Source of the DNA: Brevundimonas sp. UBA5866
GTDB lineage: Bacteria; Pseudomonadota; Alphaproteobacteria; Caulobacterales; Caulobacteraceae
Length of the DNA stretch: 29,055 nt
Assembly (NCBI RefSeq): GCF_002432125.1
Contig: NZ_DJFS01000087.1
Location: 1-29,055 of the forward strand
Direction: 5' to 3'
Shown: positions 23,384 to 29,055 of the stretch, piece by piece
Layout of the letters: each line of letters begins with the position of its first letter
How positions within the stretch are numbered: position 1 is the first letter of the stretch
Notes under the pieces: model-generated
What the model saw: only the letters and a program-made list of their open reading frames with translations
Databases searched by the model: none
What the model was told of the DNA's origin: nothing
Translations under genes and position numbers: made by a program

Positions 23384-24107
23384 CGGTCAGATAAAGGCCG
23401 TCCGACGGTGCAACCGGTCCGCAGCGCGTGCGGTCGGCGGCATCGAGGGCGGCCTTGAAATCTTCGGGCGTCCAGCGGCCAAGACCCACTTCGGCCAGCG
23501 ATCCGGTCATGGAGCGCACCTGACGGTGCAGGAAGCTGCGCGCCTCGAACACCAGATGCACCTCGTTGCCGACGCGGGTCACACGCGCCACGTCCATCGT
23601 CTTGATCGGGCTTTGGGCCTGACACTGGGCATCACGGAAGGTGGTGAAGTCGTGCTGGCCCAGCAGGCTCTGGGCGGCCTCGTGCATGGCCTCGGCATCC
23701 AGCGGCTTTTTGACGTGCCAGACGCGGCCCTGATCGATGGCCGGACGGCCCGGACGGTTCAGGATGCGGTACAGGTATTTGCGACCATTGGCCGTAAAGC
23801 GCGCGTGCCACTCATCCGACACCGGAACGCAGTCCAGCACCGACACACGCTCGTCCAGCATGTGGGCGTTCATGGCGTTCATGACGGTGCGGGCGGGCCA
23901 GTCCTTGTCCAGATCGACATGGCAGGTCTGTCCCGTGGCGTGGACGCCCGTGTCGGTGCGGCCCGCGGCGGCAATGCGTACATCCTGACCGCTGAACGCC
24001 TTGATAGCAGCCTCCAGCGCGCCCTGAACCGTGGGCTGGTCTTTCTGGGCTTGAAAGCCGTTATAGGCCGAGCCGTCGTATTCGACCGTGAAACGGAAGC
24101 GGGGCAT
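23358..24107 (-). CDS. truA: tRNA pseudouridine(38-40) synthase TruA
   Basis: TruA converts uridines 38-40 in the anticodon arm to pseudouridine. The 249-residue product has the catalytic Asp52 in AAGRTDTGVHATGQ, plus FRFTVEYDGSAYNGFQAQ at the start and SFLHRQVRSMTGSLAEVGLG near the end. The start MPRFRF at 24105-24107 lies one base after the fmt stop, so translation is coupled. It is the last gene of the def-fmt-truA cluster. Its stop faces the yidB-like gene one base away, so the message must run into that gene or end without a hairpin. Confidence 0.97.
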   Translation of the reverse strand: MPRFRFTVEYDGSAYNGFQAQKDQPTVQGALEAAIKAFSGQDVRIAAAGRTDTGVHATGQTCHVDLDKDWPARTVMNAMNAHMLDERVSVLDCVPVSDEWHARFTANGRKYLYRILNRPGRPAIDQGRVWHVKKPLDAEAMHEAAQSLLGQHDFTTFRDAQCQAQSPIKTMDVARVTRVGNEVHLVFEARSFLHRQVRSMTGSLAEVGLGRWTPEDFKAALDAADRTRCGPVAPSDGLYLTGVTYDTEA

Positions 24108-24108
24108 A

Positions 24109-25047
24109 TCAGGCGCGCTGAGCCGAACTGAAAACGGTGCCTGTAGGGAGTTTGAAACCGTTGAGCAGTTCCGCGCCCGACTGCTGGGCCTTGCCCGCAC
24201 GCTGGGCGCGGATCAGGCGTACGGCCCCGTCACCGCAGGCGATGGTCAGGTTCTGGTCCAGCAGTTCCCCCGCTTGGCCCGAGGCATCCACCACTTCGGA
24301 CAGCAGGGCCTTGATGCGGACGGGCTGGCCATCGACCTCGACCTCGAACCATGCGCCGGGGAAGGGTGACAGGCCACGGATGTGGCAGTCGACCTCGGCG
24401 GCAGTGCGGGTCCAGTCGATCTGGGCCTCGGCGGAGGTGATCTTCCTGGCGTAGGTGACCTCGCCGAACTGTTCGACCTCTTGTGCGCCACCGCGCTCGA
24501 TGGCGGCAAGGGCGCGCGACCACAGGGCGGCACCGGTGTGGCTCATGCGCTCGGACAGGCTGGCGGCGGTGTCGGTCGGCAGGATGTCCATGACCTCCGA
24601 CAAGATGATGGCACCTTCGTCCAGACCCTCGCTCATACGCATGACCTGAACGGCGGTCTGTTTATCACCGGCCATGATGGCGCGCTGGATCGGCGCGGCA
24701 CCGCGCCAGCGCGGCAGCATCGAGCCATGCAGGTTGAAACAGCCCAGGGCCGGTGCTTCCAGCACTTCGGTTTTCAGGATCTGGCCATAGGCCACGACGA
24801 TGGCGGCATCCAGATCCAGCGACTGGAACTGGGCGATGGCCTCGTCGGATTTCATGGATTCCGGCGTGAATACCGGCAGGCCCATCGACTCTGCAAAGGC
24901 ATGGACGGGCGAGGGGGTCAGCTTCTGGCCACGGCCCTTGGGGCGGGGCGGCTGGGAATAGACCGCGACGATCTCGTGACCGGCGGCGATCAGTTCGGCC
25001 AGCGACGGCACGGCGAATTCGGGGGTTCCCATAAAGGCGAGGCGCAT
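24109..25047 (-). CDS. fmt: Methionyl-tRNA formyltransferase
   Basis: Fmt formylates initiator methionyl-tRNA with 10-formyltetrahydrofolate. The 312-residue product has the catalytic set N105 and H107 (FNLHGSMLPRWRGAAPI) and D143 (SEGLDEGAI), plus the C-terminal tRNA-binding part with LSPFPGAWFEV. AAGGAG stands shortly before the ATG (25045-25047). It follows the small membrane protein gene after 65 bases containing a hairpin, and def lies further upstream. Keeping fmt and def together is the usual arrangement, because the deformylase removes the formyl group that Fmt adds. Confidence 0.98.
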   Translation of the reverse strand: MRLAFMGTPEFAVPSLAELIAAGHEIVAVYSQPPRPKGRGQKLTPSPVHAFAESMGLPVFTPESMKSDEAIAQFQSLDLDAAIVVAYGQILKTEVLEAPALGCFNLHGSMLPRWRGAAPIQRAIMAGDKQTAVQVMRMSEGLDEGAIILSEVMDILPTDTAASLSERMSHTGAALWSRALAAIERGGAQEVEQFGEVTYARKITSAEAQIDWTRTAAEVDCHIRGLSPFPGAWFEVEVDGQPVRIKALLSEVVDASGQAGELLDQNLTIACGDGAVRLIRAQRAGKAQQSGAELLNGFKLPTGTVFSSAQRA

Positions 25048-25086
25048 GATGACTCCTTCATCCCGTGCCGGAACATGGACGGGAGG

Positions 25087-25112
25087 GCCTCGCCTTTAAA
25101 GGAAGGTGAGGC
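25087..25112 (-). other. Hairpin directly after the small membrane protein gene
   Basis: Arms 25087-25096 and 25103-25112 form ten pairs (one G-T wobble) around TAAAGG. It begins at the base after the stop codon of the small gene on the minus strand. There is no T-run, so full termination is unlikely; it may protect the upstream def message or tune fmt expression. Confidence 0.45.
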
Positions 25113-25325
25113 TTACTGCCAGCGGGTGTGGGTGCTGCCGTCCAGATCCCATGCACCGCCCGCGTCCAGAGCGTCGTCGAAATCGAGCAGACGGTCCAGC
25201 AGCAGGCCGGCAATGACGCCGATGGCGGCGACGCCCACGATGGTCGCAGCCGAAGCCACGCCCACCTTGGCAGCGCGGGTCATCGGGCGACGGGACTGGA
25301 CTTCACGACGTTGGCGACGGGGCAT
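25113..25325 (-). CDS. Small single-pass membrane protein coupled to def
   Basis: The 70-residue product is not recognised as any named family. It has an Arg-rich head (MPRRQRREVQSRRPMTRAAK), one membrane helix at about residues 21-43 (VGVASAATIVGVAAIGVIAG, then LLL), and an acidic tail (DRLLDFDDALDAGGAWDLDG). The charge pattern predicts the head in the cytosol and the tail in the periplasm. Its ATG overlaps the def stop (TGATG), so translation is coupled and the frame is very likely real. Position between def and fmt suggests a link with N-terminal processing at the membrane, but no function is shown. Confidence 0.8.
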   Translation of the reverse strand: MPRRQRREVQSRRPMTRAAKVGVASAATIVGVAAIGVIAGLLLDRLLDFDDALDAGGAWDLDGSTHTRWQ

Positions 25326-25885
25326 CAGGCAGCCATCCTCTGGTGTTTCTTGACCTTGGTCACAGCACGGTCGCGGCGCAGGCGCGACAGGTGATCGATG
25401 AACAGAACGCCGTTGAGGTGGTCCAGTTCATGCTGGAAGCAGACCGCGTACAGGCCGTCGATCTCTTCCTCGATCTTTTCGCCCTGATAGTTCAGGTAGG
25501 AGACGCGCACGCGGGCCGGACGCTGGACCTCGTCATAGTAGGACGGGATCGACAGGCAGCCTTCCTCGTACGGCATAGTCTCTTCGGAGGCCCAGAGGAT
25601 TTCAGGGTTCACGAAGAAGCGCGGGTTGCGGGCAGCCTTTTCAGCCTCTTCGCCCTCAAGACCCTCGGCTACCTCGCCGTCACCCAGATCCATGACCACC
25701 ACGCGGTCCAGCACACCGATCTGCGGCGCGGCCAGGCCGATGCCGGGGGCGTCGTACATGGTTTCCAGCATGTCATCCATCAACGCACGGGTTTCGTCCG
25801 TCACGCTTTCGACCGGCTTGGCCACGGTCTTGAGAATGGCCAGATCGGCCGGAATGTCGATGGTCAGAATACGTCGGATAGCCAT
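25325..25885 (-). CDS. def: Peptide deformylase
   Basis: Def removes the formyl group from nascent proteins at the ribosome exit and needs a divalent metal. The 186-residue product has all three motifs: GIGLAAPQ at 48-55, EGCLS at 108-112 (metal ligand C110) and QHELDH at 151-156 (ligands H152 and H156). An insertion rich in Glu (GEVAEGLEGEEAEKA at 70-84) lengthens the loop between motifs I and II. The ATG at 25883-25885 is chosen by family length; no Shine-Dalgarno is seen before it. An upstream start is possible but would add about 50 unmatched residues. Confidence 0.97.
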   Translation of the reverse strand: MAIRRILTIDIPADLAILKTVAKPVESVTDETRALMDDMLETMYDAPGIGLAAPQIGVLDRVVVMDLGDGEVAEGLEGEEAEKAARNPRFFVNPEILWASEETMPYEEGCLSIPSYYDEVQRPARVRVSYLNYQGEKIEEEIDGLYAVCFQHELDHLNGVLFIDHLSRLRRDRAVTKVKKHQRMAA

Positions 25886-25973
25886 GATCGGGAGGTAGGG
25901 GCTGCTGGTGACAAGGTCAAGGAATAGCGACCTTGGCACCATAATATCATATTTGGCGAAACGGTGCGGCAGC

Positions 25974-26393
25974 TTAGCCGAGCGGGGCGATCTCGGGCAG
26001 AGGACGCGGCTTGCGGTCCTCGTCGATCGCCACATAGGTGAAGATGCCTTCGGTCACGCGGACGCTCTCGTTCTCGGCCTGGCCGCGGGCACGCTTCCAT
26101 GCCTCGACGTGGACGCGGATCGAGGTACGGCCCGTGTGGATGATGCGGGCATAGATGGTCACCTCGTCACCGATGGTCACCGGTTGGTGGAAGACCATGC
26201 CGTCCAGAGCCACGGTCGCGCAGCGGCCACCGGCACGCTCGAACGCGGGGGTGGCACCGTGCAAGTCCATCTGCGCCAGCAGCCAGCCACCGAAGATGTC
26301 ACCATCCGGGTTGGTGTCTGCGGGCATGGCAATGATGCGGCCATACGGCTTGGTCGTCGGCAGGGTGGGGGGATTGATGGCGTCGGTCGTCAT
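25974..26393 (-). CDS. Acyl-CoA thioesterase, YciA-like hotdog fold
   Basis: The 139-residue product hydrolyses acyl-CoA to free acid and CoA. It has the YciA signature MPADTNPDGDIFGGWLLAQM followed by D, and VALDGMVFHQPVTIGDEVTI, where the Asp in GDIFGG is the usual catalytic residue. RTSIRVHVEAWKR and TEGIFTYVAID complete the fold. The ATG at 26391-26393 gives the family's normal start; a longer frame upstream runs through a hairpin. The ribosome site (GGA) is weak. It is 88 bases upstream of def on the same strand and may share its message. Confidence 0.93.
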   Translation of the reverse strand: MTTDAINPPTLPTTKPYGRIIAMPADTNPDGDIFGGWLLAQMDLHGATPAFERAGGRCATVALDGMVFHQPVTIGDEVTIYARIIHTGRTSIRVHVEAWKRARGQAENESVRVTEGIFTYVAIDEDRKPRPLPEIAPLG

Positions 26394-26407
26394 TTGAAAT
26401 CCGTCGT

Positions 26408-26431
26408 GTCCCGAGACTTGCCGCTCGGGAC
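26408..26431 (-). promoter_or_regulatory. Hairpin in the leader of the thioesterase gene
   Basis: Perfect 8-base arms (GTCCCGAG and CTCGGGAC) enclose an 8-base loop, ending 14 bases before the thioesterase ATG. No T-run follows. It could control ribosome access or be a protein-binding site; no known regulator is recognised. Confidence 0.4.
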
Positions 26432-26553
26432 CATGCAGGGGGACAGTGTATTGCTGCATTGCAAAATGACGGTGCGGGCTCTTTTTCGCAAATCACCTTG
26501 GGTGTCGGGATGAAACGCTTGTGCTGGGTGCTGTGGGGTGGTCCATACAGGGT

Positions 26554-26877
26554 ATGAAACTGGCTCTGGTCTATCCCCTTGCTGCCCTGGCCGAGATTGG
26601 CGGCTGCTTTGCCTTCTGGGCCTGGCTGAAGCTGGACCGCTCGCCGCTTTGGCTGGTGCCGGGCGTGTTGAGCCTGATCGCTTTTGCGTGGCTGCTGACA
26701 CTGGTGCCCAGTGACGCTGCGGGGCGGGCGTTTGCGGCCTATGGCGGGGTCTATATCTGCGCGTCTCTGGTATGGATGCGGGTGATCGAAAAGACCGTGC
26801 CCGACCGTTGGGACCTGATCGGCGGGGCCGTGTGTCTGATCGGCGCGGGTCTGATCCTGTTCGGTCCTAGAGGCTAG
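26554..26877 (+). CDS. ynfA: YnfA family small membrane protein (UPF0060)
   Basis: The 107-residue product has four membrane helices: ALVYPLAALAEIGGCFAFWA, LWLVPGVLSLIAFAWLLTLV, AYGGVYICASLVWMRVI and DLIGGAVCLIGAGLILFG. The AEIGGCFAFW phrase with its Glu in the first helix is the YnfA mark. The family is related to small multidrug resistance pumps, and E. coli YnfA has been reported to export drugs. The start at 26554 matches the family; AGG lies just upstream. Its 3' end overlaps the sirtuin gene's 3' end by 11 bases on the other strand. Confidence 0.93.
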   Translation: MKLALVYPLAALAEIGGCFAFWAWLKLDRSPLWLVPGVLSLIAFAWLLTLVPSDAAGRAFAAYGGVYICASLVWMRVIEKTVPDRWDLIGGAVCLIGAGLILFGPRG

Positions 26878-27568
26878 CCAGAAAGGGCGGCAGTACCTCG
26901 GTGGCGCGTCCGTAAAGGTGTTCCGAAAACAGGTTTTGCCCTGCGCTGGGTTCCAGATTGATTTCGACCGTCCGAGCGCCGGCCATAGAGGCGAGTTGAA
27001 CAAAGCCCGCCGCCGGATAGACATTCCCCGACGTGCCGATGGACAGGAAGACGTCGCATCGCGCCAAAGCCTGTTCGATCCGTTCCATCTCCAACGGGAT
27101 TTCCCCGAACCAGACGATGTGCGGGCGCAGATAGCCCGCCGGATCGAAGGGCGAGGGGTGGTAGGGCTGAAGGTCGCTGTGCCAGTCCATGATCCTGCCG
27201 GTGCGGGTGCAGCGCACCTTCAGCAGTTCGCCATGCATGTGGATGAGGGAAAAGAACTCGGAAGGCCTGATCCGCTCGTGGGCGCGGTCGTGCAGGTCAT
27301 CCACATTCTGGGTGATGAGGGTGAACTCTCCATCCCAGCGGGCCGCCAGTTCGGCCAGTGCCAGATGGGCGGCGTTGGGTTCCACCTGTGACAGGAAGGC
27401 GCGCCGCAGGTTGTAGAACTCCTGGACCAGCGCCGGATTGGCGGCAAAGCCTTCGGGCGTGGCCACTTCTTCCACGCGATGCCCTTCCCACAGCCCGTCA
27501 CTGGCGCGGAAGGTCGGCACGCCGCTTTCAGCGGATATTCCGGCTCCGGTCAGGACGACGAGGTTCAT
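26867..27568 (-). CDS. cobB: NAD-dependent protein deacylase (sirtuin, CobB-like)
   Basis: Sirtuins use NAD to remove acyl groups from lysine. The 233-residue product has GAGIS at 8-12, TQNVDDLH at 86-93 and catalytic H112 in HMHGE. It also has Y52-x-x-R55 (FYNLRR), the pair that marks class III enzymes able to take succinyl groups. TSGNVYPAAGFVQLA and VEINLEPS bind NAD. The four zinc cysteines are not complete: C120 is present, but no second C-x-x-C follows before RPHIVWFGE. GAGG stands eight bases before the ATG. The LysR stop is two bases upstream, so the two are one operon. Confidence 0.95.
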   Translation of the reverse strand: MNLVVLTGAGISAESGVPTFRASDGLWEGHRVEEVATPEGFAANPALVQEFYNLRRAFLSQVEPNAAHLALAELAARWDGEFTLITQNVDDLHDRAHERIRPSEFFSLIHMHGELLKVRCTRTGRIMDWHSDLQPYHPSPFDPAGYLRPHIVWFGEIPLEMERIEQALARCDVFLSIGTSGNVYPAAGFVQLASMAGARTVEINLEPSAGQNLFSEHLYGRATEVLPPFLASL

Positions 27569-27570
27569 GG

Positions 27571-28452
27571 CTAAATCCTCTGCGTGTTCAGATGGTCGTG
27601 CAGCCATTCGATCATGGCCCGCACCTTGGGCGGGACGTGACGGGGATGGGGATGAACGGCCCACACACCTTCATCCGGCGGACGATGTTCGTCCAGTAGG
27701 GAAACAAGGTGACCCGATAACAAGGCGTCGCGCACATAGAAGTCCGGTAGTTGGCACAGACCCAGCCCTTGCAGGGCCGCATCCATCACCGCCGTGCCGG
27801 AGTTGCACCGCCAGCGGCTCATCGGCGTCAGGGTGATTTCGCGCCCGCTCTCGGTGAAACGCCATTGCTGGGATGTGCCGCTGAGGGTGTCGTGGCTGGC
27901 GATCTCGGAGAGGTCGCGCGGGGCACCTCTGCGGGCCAGATAGTCGGGGCTGGCGCACAGGATCAGGGAGCGCGAGGCCAGACGCCGCGCCATCAGCCGC
28001 GAGTCCGTCAGATGGCCGAAACGGATGGCCAGATCATAGCCCTCGCCCACGAGGTCGCGCAGGCGGTTGTCGAGATCGAGGTCGATCCGCAGTTCGGGAT
28101 ACTGCCGTGCGAAGGTATTGACGGCGGGGGCGATGAACCGCTCGCCATAGGAGACGGAGCAGGTCATCCGCAAAAGGCCGCGCGGGGCGTGGTCATCGGG
28201 CTGGATGGCCGCCAGCGCCTCGTCGCGCTCGTCGATCAGACGACGGCAGCGGGCTAGGAACTCGCGCCCCGCATCGGTCAGTTCGACACGGCGCGTGGTG
28301 CGGTGGAGCAGGCGCGTCTGCAAGCGGTCTTCCAGCCGCGCGATCTCGCGACTGACCGCCGAGGTGGACAGCCCCAGCCGCTTGGCCGCGCCGGAAAAGC
28401 TGGCCTGCTCGGCCACCGCCGTGAACTCGTCGATCCCGTCCCATCTGCTCAT
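27571..28452 (-). CDS. LysR family transcriptional regulator
   Basis: The 293-residue product has the standard LysR layout: an N-terminal winged helix-turn-helix at about 1-60 (FSGAAKRLGLSTSAVSREIA, RLEDRLQTRLLHRTTRRVEL) and a periplasmic-binding-like effector domain at about 90-293 (LRMTCSVSYGERFIAPAV, YDLAIRFGHLTDSRLMARRL). It is divergent from the formaldehyde dehydrogenase gene and cotranscribed with the sirtuin. The intergenic region has two inverted repeats of LysR type. It likely regulates one or both units, perhaps the dehydrogenase; the effector is unknown. Confidence 0.94.
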   Translation of the reverse strand: MSRWDGIDEFTAVAEQASFSGAAKRLGLSTSAVSREIARLEDRLQTRLLHRTTRRVELTDAGREFLARCRRLIDERDEALAAIQPDDHAPRGLLRMTCSVSYGERFIAPAVNTFARQYPELRIDLDLDNRLRDLVGEGYDLAIRFGHLTDSRLMARRLASRSLILCASPDYLARRGAPRDLSEIASHDTLSGTSQQWRFTESGREITLTPMSRWRCNSGTAVMDAALQGLGLCQLPDFYVRDALLSGHLVSLLDEHRPPDEGVWAVHPHPRHVPPKVRAMIEWLHDHLNTQRI

Positions 28453-28473
28453 CGGGACGTTGCAGCAGGATTG

Positions 28474-28508
28474 TTGCTCATACGCAATAATGTTTTGCGG
28501 TTGTCGCA
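28474..28508. promoter_or_regulatory. Two LysR-type boxes between lysR and the dehydrogenase gene
   Basis: TTGC-N6-GCAA is at 28474-28487. TGCG-GTTGT-CGCA, a perfect T-N11-A box, is at 28496-28508. Their centres are about 21.5 bases apart, two turns of the helix, as expected for the recognition and activation sites of a LysR regulator. They begin 22 bases upstream of the lysR ATG. Binding is inferred from symmetry and position. Confidence 0.6.
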
Positions 28509-28630
28509 GTATCGCCAGACACAGACGCAGCGTAAAACAACACTAACGTCAGACCATCTTGGGATTATGCCCTCAAGTCGCGAGCCTCCGCGAGGCGAGC
28601 ATAGGGCGTCCTGAAAGGACAAAACCAACT

Positions 28631-29055
28631 ATGAAAACCCGCGCCGCCGTAGCGTTCGAAGCCAAGAAGCCGCTCGAAATCGTCGAAGTCGATCTGGAAG
28701 GTCCGCGCTTTGGCGAGGTGATGATCGAGATCAAGGCCACCGGTGTGTGCCACACCGACGCCTATACCCTCGATGGTCTGGACTCTGAAGGCCTGTTCCC
28801 GTCGATCCTCGGCCACGAAGGCGCGGGCGTTGTGGTCGAAGTCGGCCCGGGCGTGACCAGCCTTGAGGTCGGCGACCACGTCATCCCGCTCTACACCCCG
28901 GAATGCCGCCAGTGTAAGTCGTGCCTGTCGCGCAAGACCAACCTGTGCACCTCGATCCGTGGCACCCAAGGCAAGGGCCTGATGCCGGATGGCACCTCGC
29001 GCTTCTCCTACAAGGGCCAGACCATCCACCACTACATGGGCTGCTCGACCTTCTC
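28631..29055 (+). CDS. frmA: S-(hydroxymethyl)glutathione dehydrogenase, class III alcohol dehydrogenase (5' part)
   Basis: This enzyme oxidises the glutathione adduct of formaldehyde with NAD and can reduce S-nitrosoglutathione. About 141 residues are present, starting MKTRAAVAFEAKKPLEIVEV, and the gene runs off the window. Catalytic zinc residues C40 (GVCHTDAYTL) and H62-E63 (LGHEGAGVV) are present. The structural zinc set is C92, C95, C98 and C106 (PECRQCKSCLSRKTNLC). The stretch IRGTQGKGLMPDGTSRFS and HHYMGCSTF are typical of class III enzymes. AAAGGA lies about 11 bases before the ATG. It is transcribed away from the LysR gene, its likely regulator. Confidence 0.95.
   Translation, partial: MKTRAAVAFEAKKPLEIVEVDLEGPRFGEVMIEIKATGVCHTDAYTLDGLDSEGLFPSILGHEGAGVVVEVGPGVTSLEVGDHVIPLYTPECRQCKSCLSRKTNLCTSIRGTQGKGLMPDGTSRFSYKGQTIHHYMGCSTF

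Noticed and set aside
28575..28601. Short GC hairpin (GCCTC-CGC-GAGGC) before frmA as a riboswitch or terminator
   Set aside because: Five-pair stem with a 3-base loop and no T-run; nothing like a known riboswitch.

Overview
The window is an ordinary, gene-dense piece of an alphaproteobacterial chromosome, most likely from the Caulobacterales (Asticcacaulis, Caulobacter or Brevundimonas type). The base composition is GC-rich by eye. The protein set points the same way: an aerobic cobaltochelatase CobT, TadE/TadG proteins, an entericidin and alphaproteobacterial LepA, TruA, Fmt and Def. A perfect TTAA-N7-TTAAC CtrA box stands next to a GANTC (CcrM) site in one divergent promoter. The genus is inference only. 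I see no insertion sequence, prophage, CRISPR array, rRNA or tRNA.

Layout. 1-3.4 kb: the 5' part of cobT, then a large periplasmic M16 zinc protease, both on the minus strand. 3.5-5.1 kb: a MarR regulator overlapping a FUSC-type membrane transporter, behind a perfect 25-bp palindrome. 5.1-6.9 kb: lepA. 7.1-9.2 kb: an overlapping TadE/TadG-like pair. 9.2-10.6 kb: an M23 peptidoglycan endopeptidase. 10.9-15.4 kb: ydbH-ynbE-ydbL (an intermembrane lipid bridge system) followed by a small COG3650 lipoprotein. 15.46-15.60 kb: a 45-residue entericidin lipoprotein. 15.7-19.4 kb: a ThDP-dependent acetolactate-synthase-like enzyme and a DUF885 metallopeptidase. 19.5-20.6 kb: trmD-rplS. 20.7-22.0 kb: a DUF2383 four-helix-bundle protein and tryptophan 2,3-dioxygenase. 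22.1-23.4 kb: a CHAP amidase and a YidB-like protein, diverging from a region with the CtrA box. 23.4-25.9 kb: a tight def - small membrane protein - fmt - truA operon. 26.0-26.9 kb: a YciA-type acyl-CoA thioesterase and YnfA. 26.9-29.06 kb: a sirtuin and a LysR regulator in one operon, divergent from the 5' part of glutathione-dependent formaldehyde dehydrogenase.

How the genes fit together. Several clusters concern the cell envelope: M23 and CHAP hydrolases, the YdbH/YnbE/YdbL bridge, small lipoproteins, the TadE/G pair and the FUSC pump. Others concern translation: lepA, trmD-rplS, and def-fmt-truA, which covers start and end of formyl-methionine use plus tRNA modification. Most transcription units are closed by clear hairpin terminators.

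No wholly new system is evident. The points most worth following up are the small membrane protein translationally coupled between def and fmt, the MarR palindrome, the CtrA/GANTC promoter, the paired LysR boxes before the formaldehyde dehydrogenase, a sirtuin lacking its zinc-cysteine set, and the ydb-type operon with its neighbouring lipoproteins.
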